A stretch of 64,000 bases of DNA from Brassica napus (GCF_020379485.1 NC_063436.1:30378423-30442422); one strand, 5' to 3'. Counted from the first letter of the stretch, positions 1 through 12,803 are shown. Notes: generated by a model from the sequence alone, not told the origin. Made by a program: numbers and translations.

Positions 1-1260
1 CTTCTTTTGACAATGAATGCCTTGACAGCCAGAGTGTTCTTGCAGCGTAAGACTTACCAGACTGTAACTGTTGTCTAAGAAATAATGGGGACGTTGTTCT
101 CAAACATGAGGGGAGTTTTTATTTAGTAGGTTATACGGATCTGATGATGGTAGCAGCTCCACAGCTTCCAAGTATGGAAGTGTGAAGAAAATTGAACGAG
201 TAACTCTTGCTGAGCTGAACAACTACGTTCTTAACTCTCCACCACAGGTTGGTGAACTCCATTCGTTTTTAGCTATATGCTAGCTCATAAACATGTTCCC
301 CACATGCTTATAACTCTCCTCCTCCCGTGGTTCATGTAGACTGCAAAGTTTCTTTGCACTGCCGAGGTTGGTGGCATTGACACCACTAATGGATGGTGCT
401 ACTTCTCCTACTCTAAATGCTACCAAAAACTGCAGCGTGGATTCACGTCTTTCACATGAGCATGGTGCATGATGACACTGCAGTTTGTGCTGTGAGGTAT
501 TTCTTGCCAGACTATATACGCATGTTCAGCCAATAAATCACTTGCACAATCCACTATTTAGCCACCGTGTTCAGATGGTGTTCACAGATCGCAACAGACT
601 CAGCCGTCTTCGTTTTTTGTAACGGTGAAATAAGAAGATGACCAATGTTCTCATCGCAGAGGTTGCTCAACTCATGGTATTGTCTGGACGCCCCTAATAT
701 CCTTCTCAGTGTAAGCACTCTACATGTTCTTATGTTAGCTTTTGTCATTTTCAAAAATTCCACAGAGCGCAAGTGAATCTCTCCAACAGGCATCACTCCC
801 ACGATGTATCCAAGATATCATCGTGCAGAATTTGACCTTCCAGCTTAAGCTCTCTGAAATTCATTTCTCCTCTACAGTGGTACGCATTTTTTACACCAAC
901 CATTGTCCACATGTGCCTAATTTTTTGGAGTATGTTTGTATTAATCTATGTGGATTAAATATTTCTATGTCCAAAATATGCCTAACATTAATCCATGTGA
1001 ATTAGAACTGACTGAGAAGTGATGACTACCCAGGTGACGACATGCCTGGTGCTGACAGCCAAACTCTGAAGCCAACTCTTGTGCTGACCAAGAGTATCTC
1101 AGAAAACAACACTTGAGTTAATGATAAGTCTGGTTGACCATCACCACAACCTTCTCAGAGTGATGCGGTCGTAAGCTCTGCTGATGAAGCTTCTGCTTCC
1201 AAGAAAGCTCAACGTTTAAGACGCGTCGCACTTCAGTATTCCAATCAAAGAGGTTAAGCA
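1..1260 (+). pseudogene. Degenerate RPA70-like single-strand DNA-binding protein gene
   Basis: Broken pieces of an RPA1/RPA70-like protein can be read in changing frames. About 139-247 gives a stretch containing KIERVTLAELNNYV. About 340-460 gives TAKFLCTAEVGGIDTTNGWCYFS followed by a zinc-ribbon-like SKCYQKLQ, read in two parts as GGIDTTNGWCYFSYSKC. About 800-880 gives FQLKLSEIHFSS, a typical C-terminal OB-fold strand of these proteins. About 1037-1115 and 1160-1235 give the Ser/Lys-rich tail (SKKAQRLRR). Stops and frame changes separate the pieces, so no protein is made. Plant autonomous Helitrons often carry RPA-like genes, and a Helitron 3' end lies about 1.4 kb downstream on the same strand, so this is most likely a decayed Helitron cargo gene. 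A Rep/helicase gene, if present, would lie left of the window. The family assignment is good; the link to the Helitron is inference. Confidence 0.65.
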
Positions 1261-2648
1261 CTAGAGAGAGAGTTTGCAGGCACATTATCTATCTAAATTT
1301 TAAAGTTTGAGTTCAATAATAAAGTAATACTTTTCTTTTTAACGAACCCGGCATGATCTGATTAATGTTCTTTAACGGTTGAGTTTTAATTTCAAAACTT
1401 TAGTTTCAATGGTATCAGTTTAAGATATATAATTGGGAAAACTGTATCTCATGTTGCCTCGATTCGGGAACACCAGAAATCTGAAACTAAGATAAGAACC
1501 GTCCTATTTAGTTCAACCTGATGATGTTTGGATTCGTGAAACTTAATTCCACACCTGTCCTGTGGAGCTGTAGACAAGAGACATTAATCCACACATCAAC
1601 CATCTTTGAACAACTAAGAACTCTGTGAACAACTAAGAACTCTGCAACTAAACTATGTAAATAATAAAAATTGAATCCATGTCTGAACTTAATTTCAAAG
1701 TCCTCATTATACACTTGGGAGAGAAGAAGTGAACTAACATTGAAGGTTCACGTAATTTTATTTTCAAGAAAACAATTGTACGCGGTTTGGTTCATCTTAA
1801 TTTTTATATTATTGATGGTTACACTACATTTAAGTTATTTTGGCTAAATTACTTGAACCAATGTAATACTTTATTAAGTTATTACACTATTTTCTATAAA
1901 AGAACTTTCGATTAACATGAGGAAAGTTTCCTACAAACAATTTTGTTATAAAACAAAGCTAAAAAAATGTTAAAATAATTTACAAATATAATTAATAAAA
2001 CACTTAAAATTAAAGAAAAAATCATTATAAATTGAAAATCTAATATAAAATATATTATAAAAAATCATTTATTGTTAAATAATATATATATCAACTATTA
2101 TTTGTGACATTATTGAACTATTTATATATGAATTTAAAATATAACTTCTTATGATTTTATTACATTATATTATATTTTCAATTGATTTAGCTTGGAGATG
2201 GATTAATTTATTATCATGATAAAATTAATTATTGTAATAGTATTTGAATTATAATCTTAAAAATAAAATAAAAATGTAGATAAAAAAAAATATATATTTG
2301 TTATTCTTACTTTAGATTTTTCTTGACTATATCAAAGTGAAATAGAAATAAAAATATAAATATAAATATAAATCATTACATTTTTCTTATGATTTTAATA
2401 ATTTCATAATTTTGTGTTCTTTAACAAAAGAAATGTTGGTGGTCCTTTAAACTCAAACTAAGAAAAAGTAATAAAATTTAGAATTTTATTTTAGAATAAA
2501 AGCATATTGTATTTATTATTGCGATTTAAAATAAATTTCCAATAAAAATATAAAATTAAAATATGTTTAGTAAATAAAATGGACATATTTTTCCGATCAA
2601 TAAAATTAAAATATATATTAATATGAAATATTTTTAATGTAAATTCAC
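1261..2648. other. AT-rich, gene-free stretch inside the probable Helitron
   Basis: Very AT-rich sequence with no coding pattern on either strand. It lies between the RPA-like remnant and the Helitron 3' hairpin and is probably the non-coding 3' part of that element. Confidence 0.5.
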
Positions 2649-2675
2649 CCGCCCGTAGGGCGGACCAACCACTAG
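2649..2675 (+). mobile_element. Helitron 3' terminus
   Basis: A perfect 6-bp stem with a 3-base loop (CCGCCC GTA GGGCGG, 2649-2663) is followed 8 bases later by CTAG (2672-2675) and then a T. Hairpin, CTRR end and a T flank are the defining 3' features of plant Helitrons. The body of the element lies to the left, including the RPA-like remnant. The 5' end was not found and may be outside the window. Confidence 0.75.
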
Positions 2676-2690
2676 TATACCAGTATACCT

Positions 2691-3445
2691 AAGAGCATCT
2701 CCAATGTATTACCCCATTTTTTACTCCAAAATAGTGCAACACCAAAATGAAGTAAGGTTTTACTCCAATGTATTACTCCATTTTCTACTCCAAAAATAAT
2801 ATTTCTTAAATAATTTCATTTTTATTTTATTAATAATTGCAAATAAAATCTTATACTTATAAAAATTTACCAATTAACCCCAATTATTTTATGTTTACGA
2901 TAATAATTAAAATATAAATTATTTGAATTAAATATTTATTATTAAAAAGTACAAGAAATCATTAAAAAGACAACATATATATAGGTTCAACAATGAGCAT
3001 TAGAATATTTTTCCCACAAATGATCAACTAATGCATTTTGTAATGAAAAATGAGCTTCTTTATTTTTAATATTCCTAAATCGAGCAAGAAAATTTTGAAA
3101 TCGGACATTTTCATCTTCTGCAATTTCAATATCTGGAGGTGGAGCTTCTCTTCCAAGTTCAATTGGTGCATCAAGTTCACGCTCATTTTCATCTTCTGCA
3201 ATTTCATGTTATTGTATCATTTTAAATATTATTTAAGTAAAAAATAGAAACATTAAAGATTCAAAGGACCATTTTATAAATAAAAAAAGTTCAACTCCAA
3301 AATGGAGTAATGGATAAGATTACTCCATAAATGGAGTAACCCTAACCATTACTCCATAATAATGTTTGGAGTTGAAAATGGAGTAGGGTTGAAAATGCCT
3401 AAAGATTCTAATGGTGAGTACACCATTGGAAATGGAGATGCCCTT
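2691..3445. mobile_element. PIF/Harbinger-type element with transposase remnant
   Basis: The ends form an imperfect inverted repeat: AAGAGCATCTCCAATG at 2691 and CATTGGAAATGGAGATGCCCTT ending at 3445 (read in reverse as AAGGGCATCTCC...CCAATG). Sub-terminal blocks repeat ACTCCATTTT / AAAATGGAGT on both sides (about 2760-2795 and 3296-3385). This GAGCATCTCCAATG end is common to Harbinger-derived elements in Brassicaceae. A transposase C-terminus sits inside on the minus strand. Flanking 3-bp duplications are not identical as I read them (TAA against TTA), so the exact ends are uncertain. It abuts the Helitron end at 2675. Confidence 0.6.
2987..3207 (-). pseudogene. C-terminal fragment of PIF/Harbinger transposase
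   Basis: On the minus strand this reads HEIAEDENEREL, then the acidic/proline linker, then VRFQNFLARFRNIKNKEAHF and SLQNALVDHLWEKYSN, ending in a TGA at 2987-2989. This matches the usual C-terminus of plant ALP1-like/Harbinger nucleases (an FLARxRxIKxKxAHxxLxxALxDHLWExY pattern, known from the family). The catalytic DDE part is absent, so it is a non-functional tail kept inside a deletion derivative. Confidence 0.65.
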
Positions 3446-4545
3446 ATGTTCTTATTTTCTTTCGGATTTGTTTCTTTAGATCTATTTTTTTTTCTAAATT
3501 TTCTTACGTCACCGGTACTCCACTTCCTTGCACAGCCACCGCCGTAACTCTATATACCATCACTGCCACAATTTTTTACATCGCCATTGCCGTAGCTCTG
3601 ACACCACCACCGTCGCTGCAACTCTTTACTTTTTCCGTTGCCGCTCACTGCAAATCCATCGTCGTCTCCGCAACCTCACTTTCTCCGTAAAACAAAAATA
3701 CTTTTCCAATTTCTTTTTCTAATCCCTAGATCCCTCTCGAACCCCATCTTCGCCATCTCGGGTTTCTCCTATTTTTTTTGTGATTTAGACACACACACTC
3801 TAGTTGATTTGGTTAAATCCCACCGTACAACAATTCTTCTTCGCATCGTGATCCACATCATTAGCACACGAACCGTGTTCTCCACTGCAACAGAACAGAT
3901 TCCGACATGCCAAAAGAACTAGGAAACACTTAATACTACTTATCTCCTGACCTCAAATCCCAGAAAACTACATCCACAAGGCTGGCCACATCATTGCTTT
4001 TGCTGGTAACCACATCCACATGTTAAATCCTAGACAACTACATCCACAAGCCCCTGTCCACTCAAGGAACGGAGATGGTGGTGGTGCTGGCCGCATAAAA
4101 AACAGCGATGGTGATGGCTCTTGAAAAACTGGCAAAGATGGTAGACGGTGGTGGCCGTGGAAGAAATCGCAATAGTGGTGCAGAGCAATTACGCAGAAGG
4201 AAGGTAATAACTTTTTAGTTAGAGAAGAAAAGTAAAAATAAAATAAAAAATGGATAAATGGTTCCGATGTCAAGTTTTATCTTTCAGTTTGCCCAACAAA
4301 AGTCTAACTACTTCTTAAATGCCAAAGGGCAAGATTGTAAAAAACAACATCCATAAAAGAAACAATGCCTCTCAGGCAAGAAGTATCTTTAGAAGTAAAA
4401 AAGAGAGAATTGTGTCTAATCATGTAACTCACTCTAAAAAGTACTCAGGACATCACAAGTCGTAAGCTTTCAGTGTGTTTGAAGTGAGATCGGTTTTTTT
4501 CTTTTTTTTTTTTGAAAAAGTGAAATTGGTTTTGAGAGGACGAAA
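3446..4545. other. Intergenic region upstream of MCCB
   Basis: Short open frames rich in Ser/His/Pro (about 3520-3920 on plus, 3970-4270 on minus) look like compositional accidents in a CAC/ACC-rich stretch. I see no recognisable domain. The last 200 bases before 4546 are presumably the MCCB promoter and leader; no clear TATA box was identified. Confidence 0.4.
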
Positions 4546-7500
4546 ATGTTAAGGCTTTTGGGGAGAAGGGCAGTTTCAGCTTCTCAAGAGCTTACTAGTG
4601 TTCATCAATGGAGGATCCGAACCGATTCAAAGCCAGATCCTTTTCGGATCTTCCGGGGACTACTACAAAAGGGTTTCTGCGTTGGAGTTCTCCCTGACGG
4701 AGTTGACAGAAAGTCTGAGGCTTTTTCTAGCAACTCTATCGCCATGGAAGGAATCTTATCCCAGCTTCGCTCCCACATTACAAAGGTAACTAATCAGCCT
4801 TTCTATTGTTTCTGCAGAAGATGATGATATGTATAAGTGTTCCTCGGTGGAGTTTTGTAGGTATTAGCTGGAGGTGGAGAGGATGCGGTGAAGAGGAACA
4901 GAAGTAGAAACAAGCTTTTGCCTAGAGAAAGGATTGATAAGCTTCTTGATCCTGGTTCGTCCTTCTTGGAGCTCTCTCAGGTTTGCATCAGAGAAAAATC
5001 TTGAGTTGATTGCTGATTAATGCTGAATGAGACAAGAGTCTAAGATGAGAGTATTGTTGAGTGTTTTGTCTCCTAGAATAGGGTCTCATACATCATTAGA
5101 TGTTTCCCAGACAGCATTCTTTATATTTAAAGTTCAAAATCTTATTCCACAGATTGAAAGTTCACTATACAGTCGTAGTTTGGGAGGGTATCTGATGTTA
5201 TATGATAGATAGTTCTCGTGGAGAAATAGCTCGTCGACTCCCTAGAATATAGTTGCATAGCTTTATTGATTGCGTCCCACTGGAAACAGATTTAACATTT
5301 GTGTGTTTAAACTCTCTAGCTGGTTTGGTTTATACGGTTAAGAAAACAAAAGAAGATTGGAGAATTTTTACAAGTAATAAAAACTTGTTTGATGTCTCTG
5401 CTTACTGGATATGAATATGCTTTGAAGCTTGCAGGACATGAACTGTACGAGGACCCTTTACCATCAGGCGGCATCATCACAGGGATAGGACCAATCCATG
5501 GCCATCTCTGTATGTTCATGGCAAACGATCCCACAGTCAAAGGAGGGACTTACTATCCCATAACCATCAAGAAACATCTCAGGGCACAAGAGATTGCTGC
5601 TCGGTGCAGACTCCCTTGCATATACCTAGTTGACAGCGGAGGCGCTTACCTTCCGAAACAGTCAGAGGTTTTCCCTGACAAGGAGAATTTCGGTAGAGTT
5701 TTCTACAACGAGTCTGTTATGTCATCAGAAGGGATCCCACAGATCGCCATTGTCTTAGGCTCGTGCACTGCCGGTGGTGCTTATATCCCTGCCATGGCTG
5801 ATGAGAGTGTGATGGTGAAAGGGAATGGTACCATATTTTTGGCTGGACCTCCTCTTGTGAAGGTTTGTCATATCCCAAAACTAATCTCTTTCCTGTCTTA
5901 GTTAGTTTTTGGCCTGCGGATTTGGTCCGAACCAGCCGAACTGAACTGAAATTTTTAGTTTTGGGTTCGGTTTACAGTTTGAGTTCGCTTTACTTCAGTG
6001 GAATTTTGAAAGAAAATCAGTTTTCTCTTTGGTTCGGTTATCGATTTTCAAAAAAGAAAAAAAGACCAATAAAACAAGAATTAACCAAAAATAACCGATT
6101 AACAAAAGTAACCAAACCGAATTAACTGAAAATAACCAAACCAACCAAAAATAACCAAATTTAACCGAGACTGTCCCAGTTTTTTCAAAAATTTATACTG
6201 ATTCCAAACGGAAACCCCAAAAATCGATTATTTCGGGAAAAAAGTATAAAACCAAAATTAACCGAAAACCGAACCGATTTTTTGTGATGGTGGGATTGTG
6301 GCCGAACCGAAAATACCTGAACCTAAAAAAAAATCGAACAAACGGAAACCGCAGGCCTAGTTAGTTTAATAAGCATGTGAAAGCTAAAGTGTATGAATAG
6401 GCTGCCACAGGAGAGGTAGTCTCAGCTGAAGACTTAGGAGGCGCCACGGTTCACTGTAATGTCTCTGGTGTCTCTGATTATTTTGCTCAAGGTATATAAA
6501 TCTCTTTCTTGTAGTATCATGTTTTAAGAGTTTAGAACTAAAGAAGTTGCTCTAATCTTGCAGACGAGCTGCATGGACTCGCTATTGGAAGAAACATTGT
6601 CAAGAATCTGCACATGGCGGCAAAACAAGGGAAGGAAGGAAGCAAAAACGTTGAATACAAGGAACCGCTCTATGACATAACCGAGCTTAGGTCCATTGCT
6701 CCTGTAGACCACAAGCAGCAGTTTGATGTCCGGTCTATCATTGCTCGGATTGTTGATGGGAGTGAGTTTGATGAGTTCAAGAAACAATACGGCACTGTGA
6801 GAAAACGCTTCTGAGAGACTTAACCCTTTCTTTCCACGTTATGGTGTCTCTCACTAGAACTTTTGTATTTGTGCAGACGCTTGTGACAGGTTTCGCTAGA
6901 ATATATGGTCAGACGGTGGGGATCATAGGAAACAATGGCATACTGTTCAATGAATCTGCGTTAAAAGGAGCTCACTTCATCGAGTTATGTTCTCAGCGTA
7001 AAATCCCTCTTGTTTTCCTACAGAACATCACAGGCTTTATGGTAACTAAAAGTGTTTTTGTTGTGTTAGTAACATATGTTAAAGAGTGTCATCTGTCCTG
7101 ATCTTGCTAGCTCTTTTTTTTTTACAGGTGGGTTCAAGAGCTGAGGCTAATGGAATTGCTAAATCTGGAGCTAAAATGGTGATGGCAGTCTCTTGTGCTA
7201 AGGTACCAAAGATAACTATTATAACGGGTGCAAGCTTTGGTGCTGGAAACTATGCTATGTGTGGCCGTGCGTTTAGTCCAGACTTCATGTTCATGTGGCC
7301 AAACGCTAGAATTGGCATCATGGGAGGTCCTCAGGTAAAACCATTCCTAACCAAAACTTTTAAAAGAATCAAAAATGTGTTTATAAATCTGACCATCTTG
7401 AGGAGGAGAAACTTTGCAGGCAGCTGGTGTTTTAAGTCAGATCGAAAGGGCTACCAAGAAGAGACAAGGAGTAAAGGTACTAAATAAAACATTCTCTTCA

Positions 7501-7744
7501 ACATTGATGGGAGATGAATATGGAGTTTTGTGATGTGCAGTGGACGGAGGAAGAGGAAGAAGAGTTCAAGAAGAAAACGGTGGATGCGTATGAGAGAGAG
7601 GCAAGTGCTTACTTCTCAACGGCGAGGCTTTGGGATGATGGAGTGATTGATCCATCTGACACAAGAAAGGTTTTGGGACTTTGTCTCTCTGCTGCTTCGA
7701 ACCGTCCTCCTGAAGATACTCGTTTTGGTGTGTTTAGAATGTAA
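4546..7744 (+). CDS. MCCB: 3-methylcrotonyl-CoA carboxylase beta subunit, mitochondrial
   Basis: This is the non-biotinylated carboxyltransferase subunit of 3-methylcrotonyl-CoA carboxylase, which works with the biotin-bearing alpha subunit in mitochondrial leucine breakdown. Nine exons can be joined in frame with GT-AG borders: 4546-4785, 4861-4980, 5428-5862, 6401-6491, 6564-6796, 6877-7041, 7128-7334, 7420-7476, 7541-7744. They give 583 residues, against about 587 in Arabidopsis from memory. The Arg/Ser-rich, acid-poor N-terminus ([13 protein letters not shown]) fits a mitochondrial presequence. Carboxyltransferase hallmarks are visible: [46 protein letters not shown] and the C-terminal DTRFGVFRM. 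The third intron (5863-6400) is mostly filled by a transposon. No lesion was seen. Confidence 0.95.
5911..6357. mobile_element. Short inverted-repeat transposon in MCCB intron 3
   Basis: The ends are a perfect 9-bp inverted repeat, GGCCTGCGG (5911-5919) and CCGCAGGCC (6349-6357). The 10-mer TAGTTAGTTT occurs at 5899-5908 on the left and directly after the element at 6358-6367, which looks like a target-site duplication of 9-10 bp. The inside is rich in AACCGAAC / GGTTCGGTT motifs and has no coding capacity. The duplication length suggests a Mutator-like or hAT-like non-autonomous element. It takes up about 447 of the 538 intron bases and leaves both splice sites intact. Confidence 0.6.
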
Positions 7745-7924
7745 AACAACTTTGAAACATTTTACATTTTCGAATAATAAGAGTACATAGAAGTGGAAAA
7801 AAAGAACACTTTCATATTACCTGCAGAAACTAGCCGACAGATTCAAACTTCGTTAACAGTAGAAATATGGTTCGAATCTTTAACGTTAATTAAATTAACT
7901 CTATTTCGATGGAATATCAAGAAG

Positions 7925-7997
7925 GCACCCGTGGCCCAATGGATAAGGCGTCTGACTTCTAATCAGACGATTGTGGGTTCGATCCCCACCGGGTGTG
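7925..7997 (+). tRNA. tRNA-Arg (anticodon TCT)
   Basis: A full cloverleaf of 73 bases without an intron. The acceptor stem is GCACCCG (7925-7931) with CGGGTGT (7990-7996) and G at the discriminator position. The anticodon stem is TCTGA/TCAGA and the loop CTTCTAA has anticodon TCT at 7958-7960. The T arm is GTGGG TTCGATC CCCAC. The B-box GGTTCGATCCC is perfect. It is followed by a T-rich run (about 8001-8034) suitable for Pol III termination. It lies about 180 bp after the MCCB stop codon, same strand. Confidence 0.95.
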
Positions 7998-8477
7998 TGT
8001 GTTTTTAACATAATCATTTTTTTCCTTTTTTTTGTTGACAAAATTAGCATAGAGGAATCTTTGATTAAGGAGTAATACTAATAGTGACGAAACCTGTTGA
8101 ACGATTACGGATCTGATTTTGAAATTAGAAACATAAGCTTAAAAATCGATCCAAATCAACATTTTACAAGTAGCTAAAGAACAAAGTTGATTTTGATTGG
8201 CAGAAGAAAGGAAAAATTCCGAATATAATACGAGATAAAACCCACAATAGTAATTTCCTTAAATTTGGTGTAAAATTATATTATTGTATTAAATGGTGTG
8301 ATTTTAAGTATTGTGTTGGAAAAAAGCTTTTGTATAAAAAAATCACACTACAATAAAACTGTAGTGTTGGGCTGGAGATGACCATAATCAACTCCTCGTA
8401 ATTGTAATGTGGAAACAATATTTTTAACAAATAAAAGGAAGGATGATTATAAGGAACTCCACCACCAAAATACGTTC

Positions 8478-8484
8478 ACCTACC
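8478..8484 (+). promoter_or_regulatory. AC-I-type element (ACCTACC) upstream of CCoAOMT1
   Basis: The exact motif ACCTACC, bound by lignin-pathway R2R3-MYB factors in promoters of monolignol genes (established for the pathway). It lies 574 bp upstream of the start codon. Confidence 0.5.
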
Positions 8485-8898
8485 ACACACAGACGAATAA
8501 ACAGAGTTGTTGGATCAACCTTTTTGTTCCTCTCAGGTTGATATTCTTCTCTACTCACCAAGTCTCCTTTATTTCCCTCTCTTTATAAATTCAATATATG
8601 CAGAAAATATACCTCATTTTATTTTAAATTACTTAAGATACACATTATTCTCTATTTTCAGTATAATCTAATTGGAGAATGAAAATCCAGATATATATAA
8701 CAAATACTCCTACATGATAGTATTATGCAGCAAACATTTAACTGACACATAAATGCAAAAAACATACTCTTATTATTCACTTGTGTCACAAACCACGCCA
8801 CACAATAACGCCACCACCCCAAGTGTGTCTGAAGCCCACCACAGGGTTGGGACCCATCTTAAGACAGCGACTGACCAATTGCGTGTTAGGAGAGTTTC

Positions 8899-8905
8899 AC
8901 CAACC
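8899..8905 (+). promoter_or_regulatory. AC-II-type element (ACCAACC) upstream of CCoAOMT1
   Basis: The exact motif ACCAACC lies about 70 bp before the likely TATA box and 153 bp before the start codon. Together with the AC-I copy upstream it fits MYB-driven expression in lignifying tissue. Confidence 0.55.
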
Positions 8906-8970
8906 CCGGACCGGGAATCATAATACCAGACTTAACTAACCCGGTTCGAACCGGTTTCATTTTCTCCTTT

Positions 8971-8980
8971 ATTATATATA
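8971..8980 (+). promoter_or_regulatory. TATA box of CCoAOMT1
   Basis: ATTATATATA lies 78 bp before the ATG, at a suitable distance for a short leader (the leader is rich in CAAAACAAAA). Confidence 0.55.
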
Positions 8981-9057
8981 CATCTCTAGTGCTATCCGTG
9001 TGAATCACCCAAAAACATAATCATCAATCTCAGCAAAACAAAACAAAATACAGACAA

Positions 9058-10185
<1,128 letters not shown>

Positions 10186-10922
10186 TTGATACCCACTTTT
10201 GAGTTTGGGTTGATTATTTTCATTTCTCTCTGCCTTTCCATTCACCAACCATCTTTATGTATTTTGTTATGTAATATCTCTATTATCCTTGTTTTTACTT
10301 TATTTGGTGAACAAAGAATGTATCCTACCTTTTGTTTCGTTTGTTTTTCATTATAATGATACACCATCCAAAAGAAGATATAATCTCTTAAGTTTTCTTG
10401 AGAGTTTCAAAGAACACATGTATACTAATAGACAAAATGATTACCATGCCATACTGCAGCTTAATATAATCAGCAAATCAATAATATTCTTTTACATGAG
10501 GAACCTACAAAGAATAAATATTGGAGCTCTCTATTACCCTCTTTAAAGATCGTGTATTCTGAATCAACAACCAATCATCATGAACTTAATTTGTTGGAAG
10601 TGTCAACTAAAACAATACTCAAATTAATAATTATATATATATTAAGAGAAAGAAAACAACGAAGTAGGGAAGATTAGGTCATCAGTCTTTGAAAATATAT
10701 TGATAAATACTAAACACATGTTAGGTGGTTTCAGCTAAACTACTCAAACAAAAAGATGAGTATCATACACTTTGCTTTAGAGTTTAGACCTTTAGTCAAA
10801 AGAGAGAAGAAAAATTAGTTTAAGAACTATTAAAGACATTTTCTTTAGAAACCAAAACTTTTGATGTTATTACAACGAAAGAATCTTATCTCATAGACAA
10901 TATAAGAGTTTTTTTTATTTTT
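10186..10922. other. Convergent intergenic region
   Basis: AT-rich spacer between the 3' ends of CCoAOMT1 (plus) and the At4g34090-like gene (minus). It should hold both 3' UTRs. No further gene seen. Confidence 0.5.
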
Positions 10923-12803
10923 TCATTTGTCATCTGTGTACAAAATGAAGTTAGACATGTCCTTTAATCCAGCCTCTTCATAACATTTAGCAATATGGTG
11001 CAAAGATTCAGACCATGTTCCTTCAATAGATGCCAAGTCCAAGAGAAAAGCAGCAACATCCAAAGCAACTTGGATGGGATCTTTACCTTTCTTCAAATCC
11101 TCAAAACGACCTTCATCACTCACTTTCTCTCTTATGAATTCGATTTGCTCATCTTCCCATTGTGCAATACTAGCAACCTCCTGCATAGTTAAAATATTAT
11201 ATAGCACATCCACATTCATTCCTCTAAAATGTATCATAAACTTTGACATGCCTCATAAGGACATCCTAAAGTCCACCAAGGTGACTTCAGTGCTACTCTA
11301 GCCGCTTCTTTTGCTTCTGAATCACGTCCAACCCTGCAAACAAGAAGAGCCTTAGATAAGTGTTTTCTTTCATTTTACAAAATAATAAAATTGAGAGTTG
11401 ATGAAGTTACAAACTTCTGCAGTATATTTGCATAATACACAAAAGGCCGTCCAAATCCGGGAAACAGATCTTTCCTTGTGTAGAATTCTCCTGTCACCAT
11501 AGCTGAAACCTTCCAGAAAAAAAAAAGAAGTCTCTTAAAAGTTTCATAAGTGAAGATTCAGAGACTTTATATGCTTTAAAGATTCTTACATGATCTCCTT
11601 CATCGAAATGCCGTAATACTTTCTTCTCCAACACATCAGGAAACAGACCAACCTATACAACACCACAATAATGTTTACTGTGGTGTACATAATGTCTTTC
11701 ATAGATAAGCAGAGTAAATGGTTTTTTAAACGCTTGCCTTCTTTAAGACATAGACATCGAGATTATCAATCTGAGATTCAGCAAAAGCACCCTTTTTGTA
11801 AAGCTTCTCGCCTGCCTCAGCTGAAGCAATGTAAAGTTCAGACATCTCTTGGGCATCTTCTTGAACAAGAATCCGGTGAATATACTCATCTACCTGAATA
11901 ACAGACAACTGTAAATTACTTATCTTTCTCATGGAAAAAAACAAAAGTCACCAATCCTTTTTAAGAAGGCAGAGCTAGAATGAGATGAATGAAATTACAT
12001 TTCTAGCTATAAGCCGGACACCACTCCTCCAAACTTCAACAACAGGCATATCCAATCTGTTCTTGGATAACAAAAGGTTAAATTCAAACAACATGTAATT
12101 AAGAGTTACCAAGAATGATCTGACCAAAATGTCATACCCTGGTGGAGCAGTAGGCCATCTCAGAAGCGCAGTAACAGAGCCTACTTAGACAATAAAACAA
12201 AAGTAAACAGAAAGATTCTAATAAAAGGGCTAATGGAATCGATCAAATGTTTCATTTTTTTTTACCTGAAGAGTCCTTAGAAAGCGGAATAGCAAGGGGG
12301 ATGAGTCCCTGCTTAGCTCCAGGAGATATGATGGTTTCACCTGCACATGAAAACATGAAAAGACCTGAGATTTCTAACACATGTAAGTTTCCCTTTTCCA
12401 TTACAATGAATCAGTAACCAGAGCTTAGCATATCTGCTGTATTATTATATATAACCTCTTGTTTGAAGAACTTTGAGTAAGTGATGAAGATGCGTTGGAG
12501 GTTCAGTGACAGCTACTTCTTTGATAAATGATACATGCCCTGCAACAACAACTCTACTAGTAAGTCCCCATCCCAATGTGATATTTGGAGATATATTACA
12601 AATGAATTCACTAACAGTTGTCTCCACCAAGATTAATTTTAAGACAAAGAGACAAAGCTCAAGCACAAACCATACACCATTTCTCTAATACAATCACATC
12701 AAATTACAGAGTAAAACGAGAGAATACCAGAGGAGCAACAGGAGACAGTAGCTCTCGTATGGCGCAAAGGGAGAGCAGAGAAAGGAGTGAACAGCGAACT
12801 CAT
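10923..12803 (-). CDS. At4g34090-like conserved plant protein, probably plastid-targeted
   Basis: Ten exons on the minus strand join in frame: 12728-12803, 12456-12539, 12266-12340, 12138-12180, 11999-12056, 11738-11893, 11590-11652, 11415-11509, 11252-11333, 10923-11180. They give 329 residues. The first 25 residues (MSSLFTPFSALPLRH...) are rich in Ser, Arg and hydrophobics with no acidic residue, as in a chloroplast transit peptide. The rest is soluble and partly helical, with a C-terminal part rich in acidic and Leu residues (DVAAFLLDLASIEGTW). Arabidopsis labels this family cyclin delta-3, but I see no cyclin box; the function is unknown to me. The junction after exon 9 (CCTTATGAG, then GCATGT) only keeps frame with a GC donor; the junction after exon 6 (AAGAAG, then GCAAGC) is probably also GC-AG. 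The start is 308 bp from the divergent CER9-like start. Confidence 0.85.

Noticed and set aside
3528..3922. Overlapping short frames rich in Ser/His upstream of MCCB
   Set aside because: Several frames are open at once because of CAC/ACC-rich sequence; no domain or splice support.
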